Source: Burkholderiales bacterium (GTDB taxonomy: Bacteria; Pseudomonadota; Gammaproteobacteria; Burkholderiales; Burkholderiaceae_C). Taken from it: a DNA stretch of 33,622 bases. Every line of letters begins with the position of its first letter. Within the stretch, counting starts at the first letter, position 1. The notes beneath the pieces are model-generated. The model did not search any database and was not told the DNA's origin. It saw only the letters and a program-made list of their open reading frames with translations. Shown one piece after another: positions 18,154 to 26,621 of this stretch. Made by a program: the position numbers and the translations under genes. The stretch covers positions 1 to 33,622 of the forward strand of contig JACRBA010000122.1 of the NCBI GenBank assembly GCA_016213265.1, given 5' to 3'.

Positions 18154-19803
18154 ATGACCGCTCTGGCCGGCCAGATGATGCACATGCCGCTGCTGATCTC
18201 GTCGCTGATCCGCCATGCCGCCCGCCACAGCGCCGACACCGAGATCGTGTCCAAGCGGGTGGAGGGCGACCTGCACCGCACCACCTGGGCGCAGGTGGAG
18301 AAGCGCTCGCGCCAGGTGGCGCAGGCCCTGGCCCGCCTGGGCTGCGGCCTGGGCGACCGGGTCGGCACGCTGGCCTGGAACGGCTACCGGCACCTGGAGC
18401 TCTATTACGGCGCCTCCGGCTCCGGGCTGGTGCTGCACACCATCAACCCGCGGCTGTTTCCCGAGCAGATTGCCTGGATCGCCAACGACGCGCAGGACCA
18501 GGTGCTCTTCTTCGACCTGACCTTCCTGCCGCTGATCGAGAAGCTGGCGCCGGCGATGGCCTCGGTGCGCCACTTCGTGCTGATGAGCGACCGCGCCCAC
18601 ATGCCGGCGCAGACCGCCATCCCCGGCCTGCTGTGCTACGAGGACCTGGTGCAGGCCGAGGATGGCGCCTACGACTGGCCGGCGCTCGACGAGAACGCTG
18701 CGTCGAGCATCTGCTACACCTCGGGCACCACCGGCCACCCCAAGGGGGCCGTGTACAGCCACCGCTCCACCGTGCTGCACGCCTACGGCTCGGCGCTGCC
18801 CGATGCCATGGACTGCTCGGCCCGCGACGTGATCCTGCCGGTGGTGCCGATGTTCCACGTCAACGCCTGGGGCCTGCCCTATTCGGGTGCCCTGGTGGGG
18901 GCGAAGCTCGTGTTCCCCGGCCCGCACCTGGACGGCAAGTCGCTGTACGAGCTGTTCGAGGCGGAGAAGGTGACCTTCTCGGCCGGCGTGCCCACCGTCT
19001 GGCTGGGCCTGATCACCCACATGAAGGCCCACGGCCTGAAGTTCAGCAGCTTCAAGCGCACGGTGATCGGCGGCTCGGCCTGCCCGCCGGCCATGATGAA
19101 GACGCTGCAGGAGGACTTCGGGGTGGAGGTCATCCATGCCTGGGGCATGACCGAGCTGAGCCCGCTGGGCACCTTGTCCAAGCTCAAGAGCAAGCACGAC
19201 AGCCTGCCCCACGACGCGCAGCAGCGCCTGCTGGAGAAGCAGGGCCGCGTCATCTACGGCATCGACATGGCCATCATCGACGACGACGGCCGCTCCTTGC
19301 CCTGGGATGGCCAGGCCTCGGGCAACCTGGTGGTGCGTGGGCCGTGGGTGATCGGCAGCTACTTCGGCCGGCCGGAATCCCCCCTGGTCAGCGTCGACGG
19401 CGAGCCCGGCTGGTTCCCCACCGGCGACGTGGCCACCATCGACGCCGACGGCTTCATGCAGATCACCGACCGCAGCAAGGACGTCATCAAGTCCGGCGGC
19501 GAATGGATCAGCTCCATCGACCTGGAGAACATCGCCATGGCGCATCCGGGCATCCACGAAGCCGCCGCCATCGCCTGCCGGCACCCCAAGTGGGACGAGC
19601 GGCCGCTGCTGGTGGTGGTGCCCAAGCCGGGCGTGGCGCTCACCCGCGAGGACGTGCTGGGCTTCTTCGAGGGCAAGATCGCCAAGTGGCAGATTCCGGA
19701 CGACGTGGTCTTCGTGCCGGAGATCCCGCACACGGCCACCGGCAAGGTACAGAAGCTCAAGCTGCGCGAGCAGTTCAAGGACCACCAGCTGCCGGCCGCG
19801 TGA
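18154..19803 (+). CDS. AMP-forming acyl-CoA ligase, medium/long-chain type
   Basis: This 549-residue enzyme activates a carboxylic acid with ATP to an acyl-adenylate and then a CoA thioester. The P-loop is [11 protein letters not shown] (about residues 188-198). The adenylate motifs are [24 protein letters not shown] and [15 protein letters not shown], and the catalytic C-terminal lysine sits in [11 protein letters not shown]. The sequence resembles medium-chain or 3-methylmercaptopropionate-type fatty acyl-CoA ligases. The start follows an AGGAGA eight bases upstream. It is followed 108 bases later by livK and the rest of a liv-type importer, suggesting that the imported acid is activated here. 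The substrate cannot be read from the sequence. Confidence 0.93.
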   Translation: MTALAGQMMHMPLLISSLIRHAARHSADTEIVSKRVEGDLHRTTWAQVEKRSRQVAQALARLGCGLGDRVGTLAWNGYRHLELYYGASGSGLVLHTINPRLFPEQIAWIANDAQDQVLFFDLTFLPLIEKLAPAMASVRHFVLMSDRAHMPAQTAIPGLLCYEDLVQAEDGAYDWPALDENAASSICYTSGTTGHPKGAVYSHRSTVLHAYGSALPDAMDCSARDVILPVVPMFHVNAWGLPYSGALVGAKLVFPGPHLDGKSLYELFEAEKVTFSAGVPTVWLGLITHMKAHGLKFSSFKRTVIGGSACPPAMMKTLQEDFGVEVIHAWGMTELSPLGTLSKLKSKHDSLPHDAQQRLLEKQGRVIYGIDMAIIDDDGRSLPWDGQASGNLVVRGPWVIGSYFGRPESPLVSVDGEPGWFPTGDVATIDADGFMQITDRSKDVIKSGGEWISSIDLENIAMAHPGIHEAAAIACRHPKWDERPLLVVVPKPGVALTREDVLGFFEGKIAKWQIPDDVVFVPEIPHTATGKVQKLKLREQFKDHQLPAA

Positions 19804-19911
19804 GCCATCTGTCTCGCCCGTGACAGGGCGGTTCGGGGAACTCCTGAAACCGCCTGATGCGTTTCGCCGCTACCGTGCGGCCACGCTGCACCGCCCACAA
19901 GGAGACACCCC

Positions 19912-21153
19912 ATGGCTACGCGTCGTTCCCTGGCCCTGACGACCCTGACGATGGGCGCCGCCCTGCTGCTGCACGGCGGCGTGGCGTTCGCCCAGGCGGG
20001 CGAGACGGTGAAGATCGCCTTCATCGACCCGCAGTCCGGCCCGTTCGCCAACATCGGGCAGAACATCCTGCGCACCTTCCAGCTGGCCGCCGAGCGCTCC
20101 AGCGCCAAGACCGGCGTGAAGTACGAGGTGACCGCCTTCGACAACAAGGCGTCGCCCCAGGAGACGCTGAACGTGCTCAAGGCCGCCATCGACCAGGGTT
20201 ACCGCTACGTGGCCCAGGGCAACGGCTCCGGCGCCGCCGCGGCGCTGATCGATGCGATCAACAATCACAACGAGCGCAACCCGGGCAAGGAGCTGGTGTA
20301 CTTCAACTATGCCGCCGTCGACCCCGAGCTGACCAACGCCAAGTGCAGCTTCTGGCACTTCCGCTTCGACGCCGACACCTCCATGAAGATGGAGGCCATG
20401 GTGACCGCCATGACCGAAGACCCGACGGTCAAGAAGGTGTATGTCATTGGCCAGAACTACGCGCACGGCCAGCAGGTGGCCCAGTACACCAAGGAGATCA
20501 TCAAGCGCAAGGCGCCCAATGTGCAGGTGGTGGGCGATGAGCTGCACCCCATCGGCCAGGTGAAGGACTTCGCGCCTTACATTGCCAAGATCAAGCAGAG
20601 CGGCGCCGACACGGTCGTCACCGGCAACTGGGGCCAGGATCTCTCCCTGCTGATCAAGGCCGCCAAGGACGCCGGCCTGGACGCCAAGTGGTACACCTAC
20701 TACGCAGGGGCCCAGGGCACGCCCACCGCCATCGGCAACGCGCTGTCGGGCAAGATCACCACCATGTACGGCTCGTACAGCAACCTGCCGGGCGACTACA
20801 CGGCCTTCCGCGACGCCTTCAAGGCCAAGTACAAGCAGGACTTCTCCACCTCCACCGTGCTGCACGTGTTCGCCGTGCTGGACGCGGCCATCGCCAAGGC
20901 GAAGTCCACCGATCCGGTGAAGGTGGCGCGGGCCATGGAAGGGCTCACCGTGCGCAGCTACGCCGGCGAAGTCACCATGCGCGCGGCCGACCACCAGCTG
21001 CAGCAGCCGCTGTTCTTCGCCACCTGGCAGAAGACCGACGCCAAGAACCCGTACAACGTGGAGGACACGGGCAACACCTTCGCGCTGACGAAGATGTACC
21101 CCTCGTACGTGTCCAGCACGCCCACTTCGTGCCAGATGAAGCGCCCGTCCTGA
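19912..21153 (+). CDS. livK: Branched-chain-amino-acid-type ABC transporter substrate-binding protein
   Basis: This 413-residue periplasmic protein has a signal peptide (about 1-29, ending FAQA), followed by the family opening [19 protein letters not shown]. It has two lobes of the type I binding fold: [21 protein letters not shown] in the first and [18 protein letters not shown] at the crossover. It has the same AGGAGACACCCC leader as the acyl-CoA ligase. It binds the ligand for the LivHMGF transporter coded downstream. LivK-like proteins of this class in Burkholderiales take aromatic acids, fatty acids or amino acids, so the ligand is open. An intrinsic terminator follows the stop. Confidence 0.92.
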   Translation: MATRRSLALTTLTMGAALLLHGGVAFAQAGETVKIAFIDPQSGPFANIGQNILRTFQLAAERSSAKTGVKYEVTAFDNKASPQETLNVLKAAIDQGYRYVAQGNGSGAAAALIDAINNHNERNPGKELVYFNYAAVDPELTNAKCSFWHFRFDADTSMKMEAMVTAMTEDPTVKKVYVIGQNYAHGQQVAQYTKEIIKRKAPNVQVVGDELHPIGQVKDFAPYIAKIKQSGADTVVTGNWGQDLSLLIKAAKDAGLDAKWYTYYAGAQGTPTAIGNALSGKITTMYGSYSNLPGDYTAFRDAFKAKYKQDFSTSTVLHVFAVLDAAIAKAKSTDPVKVARAMEGLTVRSYAGEVTMRAADHQLQQPLFFATWQKTDAKNPYNVEDTGNTFALTKMYPSYVSSTPTSCQMKRPS

Positions 21154-21182
21154 CGGCCGCGGCGCCACCGACGGCACGCCCC

Positions 21183-21218
21183 AAGGGCCCGCTCGCCGCC
21201 GGCGCACGGGCCCTTTTT
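21183..21218 (+). terminator. Intrinsic terminator between livK and livH
   Basis: Nine-base perfect arms, AAGGGCCCG (21183-21191) and CGGGCCCTT (21207-21215), are followed by a run of five T (21214-21218). It begins 30 bases after the livK stop. It should stop most transcripts after livK and so set the binding protein above the membrane components. Confidence 0.88.
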
Positions 21219-21259
21219 GTCGCCGCACGCGGCCCCTTCCTCCTTCATCCGCCTGCCCC

Positions 21260-22213
21260 ATGACGTTCGAGGCGCTCACCATCTCGCTGCTCAACGGCAT
21301 CAGCTACGGGCTGCTGCTGTTCATGCTCAGCTCCGGCCTGACGCTGATCTTCAGCATGATGGGCGTGCTGAACTTCGCCCACGCGAGCTTCTACATGGTG
21401 GGCGCCTACCTGGGCTACACCGTCTCGCGCTGGGTGGGCTTCTGGCCGGCGCTGGTGCTGGCGCCGCTGGCGGTGGGCGTGCTGGGTGCGCTGTTCGAGC
21501 GCTTCGCCCTGCGCCGGGTGCACAAGTTCGGCCACGTGCCGGAGCTGCTGATCACCTTCGGCCTGAGCTTCGTCATCCTCGAGCTGGTGCAGCTGGTCTG
21601 GGGGCGTGCCGCCGTGCCCTATGCCCTGCCGCCGCAGCTGGAGGGCCCGCTGTTCACGCTGTTCGGCACCCAGTTCCCACGCTCGCGCGGCTTCATCATG
21701 CTGCTGGCGCTGCTCATGCTGCTGGGGCTGTGGCTGCTGCTCACCCGCACCCGCGTGGGCCTGGTGATCCAGGCTGCGCTCACCCACCCCGACATGGTCG
21801 AGGCGCTCGGCCACAACGTGCCCCGGGTGTTCATGCTCGTGTTCGGCGGGGGGGCCGCGCTCGCCGGCCTGGCCGGGGTGATCGGCGGCAACACCTACGT
21901 CACCGAGCCGGGCATGGCCGCAGCCGTGGGCGCCATCGTGTTCGTGGTGGTGGTGGTGGGCGGCATGGGCTCGCTCGCCGGGGCGTTCCTCGCGTCGCTG
22001 CTCATCGGGGTGATGCAGAGCCTGGCGGTGGCGCTGGACCACTCCGCGCTGGACCTGCTGGCGTGGCTGGGCACACCCGCCGACGCCAGCACCTTCGGCT
22101 ACGCGCTGCTCAAGCTGAAGATCTCGCAGGTGGCGCCCATCCTGCCCTTCCTGCTGTTGGTGCTGATGCTCGTGTTCCGCCCGCGCGGGCTCATGGGCAC
22201 CCGGGAGGGCTGA
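21260..22213 (+). CDS. livH: Branched-chain-type ABC transporter permease LivH
   Basis: This 317-residue inner membrane permease has about eight hydrophobic segments. The opening LTISLLNGISYGLLLFMLSS, the segment GVLNFAHASFYMVGAYLGYT (about residues 34-53) and the cytoplasmic loop VIQAALTHPDMVEALGHNV, which contacts the ATPase, are classic LivH features. The C-terminus LMLVFRPRGLMGTREG is also typical. It starts 106 bases after livK, beyond the terminator, and its stop is four bases before livM. It pairs with LivM to form the translocation path. Confidence 0.93.
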   Translation: MTFEALTISLLNGISYGLLLFMLSSGLTLIFSMMGVLNFAHASFYMVGAYLGYTVSRWVGFWPALVLAPLAVGVLGALFERFALRRVHKFGHVPELLITFGLSFVILELVQLVWGRAAVPYALPPQLEGPLFTLFGTQFPRSRGFIMLLALLMLLGLWLLLTRTRVGLVIQAALTHPDMVEALGHNVPRVFMLVFGGGAALAGLAGVIGGNTYVTEPGMAAAVGAIVFVVVVVGGMGSLAGAFLASLLIGVMQSLAVALDHSALDLLAWLGTPADASTFGYALLKLKISQVAPILPFLLLVLMLVFRPRGLMGTREG

Positions 22214-22217
22214 ACCG

Positions 22218-23570
22218 ATGAAGACCCTGCCTGACCAACCCGCCGGCGCACTCGGCGGCCGCGCGGCACCCGCCCGCACGGCCAGCGCCACCTACGAATG
22301 GCAGCCCTACGACGTCGGCCGCTGGCTCGTCTGGGGCGGCTTCGCCCTGCTGCTGATCGTGGCCCCCAAGCTGTTCACCAGCGGCCTGTCGCTCACACTG
22401 CTCTCGCAGATCGGCTACATGGTCATCATCTGCCTGAGCTACAACCTGCTGCTGGGGCAGGGTGGCATGTTGAGCTTCGGCCACGCGGTGTACACGGGCC
22501 TGGGGGCGTTCTTCGCCGTGCATGCGATGAACCTCGCGAGCGCCGGCTCGCTGCCCATCCCACTGCCGTTCATCCCGCTGGTGGGTGGCCTCGCCGGCCT
22601 GGGCGTGGCGGCGCTGCTGGGCTACCCGTCCACCAAGAAGGCCGGCACACCCTTCGCCATGATCACGCTGGGTGTGGGTGAACTGGTGGCGGCCATGTCG
22701 CTGATGTTCCCCGAGTTCTTCGGCGGCGAGGGCGGCATCAGTGCCAACCGCGTGTACGAAGCGCAGCTCTTCGGCTGGACCTTCGGGCCCTCGATCCAGG
22801 TGTACTACCTGATCGCGTTCTACTGCTTCGTGTGCACGGCGGCCATGTTCGCCTTCACGCGCACGCCGCTGGGCCGCATGCTCAACGCCGTGCGCGACAA
22901 CCCGGAGCGCGTGGAGTTCATCGGCTACGACACGCGCAAGGTGCGCTACCTGGCCTTCATGATCGCCGGGTTCTTCGCGGGCATCGGCGGCTCGTTCGTG
23001 GCGATCAACTTCGAGATCGTCACGGCCGAGACGGTGAGCGCCATCCGTTCGGGCGGCTACCTGCTGTTCACCTTCCTGGGCGGCGCCACCTTCTTCTTCG
23101 GGCCCATCATCGGCGCGGTGCTGCTGGTGCTGTCCTCGGTGCTGCTGTCGGAGATCACGCCGGCCTGGCAGATCTACCTGGGCTTCGTGTTCCTCTTCAT
23201 GGTGATGTACGCGCCGGGCGGCGTGGCCAGCCTGATCATGATGAACCTGCGCGTGGCCGCGTTCGGCCGGCTGGGCCGGCTGTGGACGGCCTACCTGGCG
23301 CTGGGCGGCGCGGGCGCGGTGCTGCTGGCGGCGCTGGCGGCGGTGGTGGAGATCGTCTACCAGCTGCAGCTCGACGGCTCGGGTGAGGGCGGGGTGAAGT
23401 TCTTCGGCACCGTGCTCGACCTGCAGCACACCGACACCTGGGTGGGCATCGCGTTCGTCGCGGCCACGGGGCTGGTGCTGTTCGAGCTGTCGCGCCGCCG
23501 CTTCGTGCACGAGTGGGGCGAGGCCCAGTCGGAGATCGAGAAAGACATCAAGCGTCGGGAGTCGATGTGA
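22218..23570 (+). CDS. livM: Branched-chain-type ABC transporter permease LivM, extended form
   Basis: This 450-residue inner membrane permease has the LivM core LGQGGMLSFGHAVYTGLGAFF (about residues 78-98), a coupling loop region TPLGRMLNAVRDNPERVEFIGYDTRKVRYLAF, and AGFFAGIGGSFVAINFEIV. It is longer than the common LivM (about 300-420). The N-terminus has a 30-residue polar lead. After the core, about 100 residues carry two extra hydrophobic segments and a charged end (about 350-450: YLALGGAGAVLLAALAAVVEIV, then GIAFVAATGLVLFELSRRRF). Its stop overlaps the livG GTG start (GTGA). Confidence 0.92.
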   Translation: MKTLPDQPAGALGGRAAPARTASATYEWQPYDVGRWLVWGGFALLLIVAPKLFTSGLSLTLLSQIGYMVIICLSYNLLLGQGGMLSFGHAVYTGLGAFFAVHAMNLASAGSLPIPLPFIPLVGGLAGLGVAALLGYPSTKKAGTPFAMITLGVGELVAAMSLMFPEFFGGEGGISANRVYEAQLFGWTFGPSIQVYYLIAFYCFVCTAAMFAFTRTPLGRMLNAVRDNPERVEFIGYDTRKVRYLAFMIAGFFAGIGGSFVAINFEIVTAETVSAIRSGGYLLFTFLGGATFFFGPIIGAVLLVLSSVLLSEITPAWQIYLGFVFLFMVMYAPGGVASLIMMNLRVAAFGRLGRLWTAYLALGGAGAVLLAALAAVVEIVYQLQLDGSGEGGVKFFGTVLDLQHTDTWVGIAFVAATGLVLFELSRRRFVHEWGEAQSEIEKDIKRRESM

Positions 23571-24370
23571 GCCCATCCCCTTCGCCCCACGCCGCGGCGC
23601 CGGCCATCGAGCTGCGCGGCGTCACCAAGAGCTTCGGCCGCACCGAGATCATCCGGGGCGTGAACCTGGCGGTGCAGGCCGGCGAGCGCGTGGCCATCAT
23701 CGGCCCCAACGGGGCCGGCAAGTCCACCCTGTTCAACCTCATCAGCGGCCGCTTCGGGCCCACCCGCGGCGAGATCCTGCTGCACGGCCGGCCCATCCAG
23801 GGCCTGACGCCGTTCGAGATCAACCGCGCCGGGCTGTCGCGCAGCTTCCAGGTGAGCAACCTGTTCGGGCGGCTGTCGGTGTTCGAGAACATCCGCTGCG
23901 CCTTGCTGTGGGCCATGGGCCACCGCTACGAATTCTGGAAGTTCCTGGCCAAGCTGCGCGACGTGAACGAGCGCACCGAGCAGGTGCTGGAGATGATCCA
24001 CCTTGAGCGCAAGCGCGACCACCTGGCCATGAACCTCACCTACGCCGAGCAGCGTGCGCTGGAGGTGGGCCTCACCATCGCCGGCGGCTCCAGCGTCATC
24101 CTGCTGGACGAGCCCACGGCGGGCATGAGCAAGAGCGAGACGAGCCGCTTCGTGCAGCTCATCCGCGAAGTGACGGTGGGCCGCACCCTGCTCACGGTGG
24201 AGCACGACATGGGCGTGGTGTTCGGCCTGGCCGACCGCATCGCCGTGCTGGTGTACGGAGAGGTGCTCGCCTTCGACACGCCCGAGCGCGTGCGGGCCAA
24301 CGCCCGCGTGCAGGAGGCCTACCTCGGCTCGGTGCTGGCGCATGCGCAGGCGGCGGAGGCCCAGGCATGA
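23567..24370 (+). CDS. livG: ABC transporter ATPase LivG
   Basis: This 267-residue ATPase starts at GTG 23567, overlapping the livM stop by four bases, with GGGAG upstream. Walker A is GPNGAGKST (46-54, Lys52), followed by LivG-type NRAGLSRSFQVSNLF. The signature is LTYAEQ (157-162), departing from LSGGQ and from the usual LivG LAYGQQ by an Ala in place of the Gly that contacts ATP. Walker B is VILLDEPTAG and the H-loop is LLTVEHDMG with His present. It should pair with LivF. Its Walker A is canonical and its signature degenerate, the complement of LivF. The livF start overlaps its stop (ATGA). Confidence 0.92.
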   Translation: MSPSPSPHAAAPAIELRGVTKSFGRTEIIRGVNLAVQAGERVAIIGPNGAGKSTLFNLISGRFGPTRGEILLHGRPIQGLTPFEINRAGLSRSFQVSNLFGRLSVFENIRCALLWAMGHRYEFWKFLAKLRDVNERTEQVLEMIHLERKRDHLAMNLTYAEQRALEVGLTIAGGSSVILLDEPTAGMSKSETSRFVQLIREVTVGRTLLTVEHDMGVVFGLADRIAVLVYGEVLAFDTPERVRANARVQEAYLGSVLAHAQAAEAQA

Positions 24371-25080
24371 GTGTCACCTCCCTGCATGAGGCCGCCAGCG
24401 CGGCCGCGGCCCCAGCGGCCGGGGCGCTGCTGCAGGTGGACAACCTGCACGCCTACTACGGCAAGAGCCACGTGCTGCACGGCGTGCGCATGGGCGTGGG
24501 CGAGGGCGAGATCGTCAGCCTGCTGGGCCGCAACGGCTCGGGCCGCTCCACCACCGTCAAGGCCATCATGGGCCTGGTGGACGCGACCGGCTCGGTGCGC
24601 TGGCGCGGTCAGGAACTCGTGGGCCGCAAGGCCTTCGAGATCGCCCACCTGGGCCTGGGCTACGTGCCCGAGAACCGCGACATCTTCCCCAAGCTCACGG
24701 TGCACCAGAACCTGCTGCTCGGGCAGAAGAGCGCCCGCCGCCGCGGCCGCTGGGATTTCGACGACATGTACACCATGTTCCCGCGGCTGAAGGAGCGCCA
24801 GCACACCGAGGCGGGCGTGCTCTCCGGTGGCGAGCAGCAGATGCTCACCCTGTGCCGCACGCTGATGGGCGACCCCGACCTGATCATGATCGACGAGCCC
24901 ACCGAAGGGCTGGCGCCCAAGATCGTGGAGCTGGTGGCGGACTACCTGCGCGAGCTCAAGCGGCGCGGCATCTCGGTGCTGCTGGTCGAGCAGAAGCTCA
25001 CCATCGCGCTGGAAGTGTCCGAGCGCTGCCTGGTCATGGGGCACGGCCAGATCGTGTTCGAGGCACGCCCGCGGCGCTGA
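24367..25080 (+). CDS. livF: ABC transporter ATPase LivF, apparently frameshifted at the C-terminus
   Basis: This reading frame is 237 residues long. The family features are VPENRDIFPKLTVHQNLLLG, signature LSGGEQ (152-157), Walker B LIMIDEPTEGL and Gln in the H-loop position (LLVEQ, Gln209), as is usual for LivF. Walker A reads GRNGSGRST with Arg60 (codon CGC, 24544-24546) where Lys is expected. The end FEARPRR is wrong for the family. The +1 frame continues to 25121 with GTPAALKADAYIRKEWLEV, the normal LivF tail. One G missing near 25061-25063 would explain this. It may be a sequencing error or a real recent frameshift. Only the last residues are lost, so activity may remain. Confidence 0.88.
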   Translation: MSVTSLHEAASAAAAPAAGALLQVDNLHAYYGKSHVLHGVRMGVGEGEIVSLLGRNGSGRSTTVKAIMGLVDATGSVRWRGQELVGRKAFEIAHLGLGYVPENRDIFPKLTVHQNLLLGQKSARRRGRWDFDDMYTMFPRLKERQHTEAGVLSGGEQQMLTLCRTLMGDPDLIMIDEPTEGLAPKIVELVADYLRELKRRGISVLLVEQKLTIALEVSERCLVMGHGQIVFEARPRR

Positions 25081-25152
25081 AGGCAGACGCTTACATCCGC
25101 AAGGAGTGGCTGGAGGTCTGACCGGGCCGGCGCTTCAGGCATCATCGCCGGC

Positions 25153-25611
25153 ATGAACCGCTCTGCATCCATTGTGCTGGCCGGCGCCCTGGCGCTGGCC
25201 GCCCCGCTCGCCGCCCAGGCGGCCAGCTCCGCCTCGTCGCTGGCCTCCGAGAGCCTCACCGCCTCCAGCGGCAGCATCTCCGATTCGCTGGAAGGCTCCA
25301 GCGAGAGCTCCAGCCGCCCTGTGCGGCGGGCCGAAGGCGACTACCGCGTGACCCGTGTGGCCGCCGCCGCCGACCGGGCTGGTTACGCCCGTCTCACGCT
25401 GGCGCCCGCCGCCGGTCAGCACGAAGGCTTCGTGCTGGTGTTGCCCGCCGCCACGGCCGACGCAGCCGGGCTGGCCGCCGGCCAGGTGGTGCGCGCGCAG
25501 CCGCAGCCCTACGGCATTCGCTTCGCCCGCGCCGACCGCACCGAGCCCTTCTTCCTGGCGCTGGACGACGCGTGGCAGCGCGAGCTGGCCGCCCACCCCG
25601 TGACGCTCTGA
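25153..25611 (+). CDS. Small exported Ser/Ala-rich hypothetical protein
   Basis: This 152-residue protein has a clear signal peptide (residues 1-23, AAPLAAQA). The mature N-terminus is almost pure Ser/Ala/Glu low complexity, including SSASSLASESLTASSGSISD. A compact domain follows from about residue 58 (GDYRVTRVAAA... FVLVLPAATADAAGLAAGQVVRAQ... PYGIRFARADRTEPFFLALDD). Similar short exported proteins occur in Burkholderiales, but no function is known to me. It lies 31 bases after the frameshift-corrected livF end, and the next gene starts eight bases after its stop, which suggests an operon with the DUF2145 and DUF1566 genes. Confidence 0.78.
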   Translation: MNRSASIVLAGALALAAPLAAQAASSASSLASESLTASSGSISDSLEGSSESSSRPVRRAEGDYRVTRVAAAADRAGYARLTLAPAAGQHEGFVLVLPAATADAAGLAAGQVVRAQPQPYGIRFARADRTEPFFLALDDAWQRELAAHPVTL

Positions 25612-25619
25612 GCCTGCGC

Positions 25620-26621
25620 ATGGTGGCGACATCGCGTCGCCTGCCGCGGCGCTTGTGGGCGGCCCGACTGGCGAGCGCGCTGCTCGTCATCGCGGCCGGC
25701 GGCGCACAGGCCGGCACGCTGCGCTACTGCGACCGCGGCTCGCCCATGTCCGCGGCCGAGCAGGACCAGGCGCTGCACGTGGCGGCCCGGGTCAAGCAGG
25801 TGCTGGACGCGAGCGGCGAGCCGGTCGCCCTGGTCTCGCGCTCGGGCCTGAACCTGGCCTGGCTGGGGCTGCGCTTCTCGCACGCCGGCCTGGCCTTGCG
25901 CGACAGCCCGCGCGGCCCGTGGGCCGTGCGCCAGCTCTACTTCGACTGCGACGCGGCCGTGCCACGCGTGTTCGACCAGGGCATGGCCGGCTTCGTGCTG
26001 GGCACCGACGACCCGCAGTCGCGGCATGTCTCGGTGGTGCTGCTGCCGCCAGACGCCACGGCCCCACTGGCCCGGCTCGCCGGGAGCGCGCCGGGAGCCC
26101 TGGCCGTGCTGGCCGCCGACTACAGCGCCAACGCCTACGCCTGGGGCACGCGCTACCAGAACTGCAACCAGTGGGTGGCCGAGCTGCTGGGCCTGGCCTG
26201 GGGCGGGATGCCGCTGCCCGCACTGCCCGCCGCACCCGACGAGGCACCCCTGCTGCGCCAGCAGGCGCAGGGCTGGCTGCGGCAGGCGGGCTACGCGCCC
26301 ATGGTGTTCGATGTCTTTCCGCCGCTGCGGCTGGCGGCGGCCGCCGTGCCCTGGCTCCACGAAGACGACCACCCCACCGACGACCGGGCCCGCAGCCTCT
26401 ACCGCGTGAGCATGCCCGACGCCCTGGAGGCCTTCGTGCGCCGTCGCTGGCCCGAGGCCACCCGCGTGGAGGTGTGCCACGCCGCAGGGCGCCTGGTGGT
26501 GCGGCGCGGCTGGGCGCCCATCGGCGATGGCTGCGTGCCCGCGCCTGGCGACGAGGTGACCCTGTTGGACGGCGGCGCCGCACCAGCCACGCTGCGCGAG
26601 GAGCCCGCACATGGCACATGA
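25620..26621 (+). CDS. DUF2145 exported protein, possible permuted papain-like hydrolase
   Basis: This 333-residue protein has a signal peptide (about 1-31, ending GGAQA). Family DUF2145 features are LRYCDRGSPMSAAEQDQAL, SGLNLAWLGLRFSHAGLALRD (His88) and AYAWGTRYQNCNQWVAELLG (Cys182), then a C-terminal region with CHAAGRLVVRRGWAP and a final cysteine-containing turn. The order SHAG-type His before an NCxxWVxE-type Cys resembles circularly permuted NlpC/P60 (YiiX-like) hydrolases. That comparison is my inference and not a known annotation. ATG 25620 was chosen over an upstream in-frame ATG because it gives a proper signal peptide. It overlaps the next gene by 11 bases. Confidence 0.85.
   Translation: MVATSRRLPRRLWAARLASALLVIAAGGAQAGTLRYCDRGSPMSAAEQDQALHVAARVKQVLDASGEPVALVSRSGLNLAWLGLRFSHAGLALRDSPRGPWAVRQLYFDCDAAVPRVFDQGMAGFVLGTDDPQSRHVSVVLLPPDATAPLARLAGSAPGALAVLAADYSANAYAWGTRYQNCNQWVAELLGLAWGGMPLPALPAAPDEAPLLRQQAQGWLRQAGYAPMVFDVFPPLRLAAAAVPWLHEDDHPTDDRARSLYRVSMPDALEAFVRRRWPEATRVEVCHAAGRLVVRRGWAPIGDGCVPAPGDEVTLLDGGAAPATLREEPAHGT

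Noticed and set aside
18142..18156. Identical AGGAGACACCCCATG before the acyl-CoA ligase and livK (second copy at 19900-19914)
   Set aside because: AGGAGACA is an ordinary ribosome binding site in this group of bacteria, so the match is not evidence of duplication or shared control.
16497..19823. 1108-residue open frame spanning selO antisense and the acyl-CoA ligase
   Set aside because: It crosses two strongly supported genes on different strands and shows low-complexity composition only.
19827..19854. Seven-base stem between the acyl-CoA ligase and livK
   Set aside because: The loop is 14 bases and there is no T-run, so it is not convincing as a terminator.
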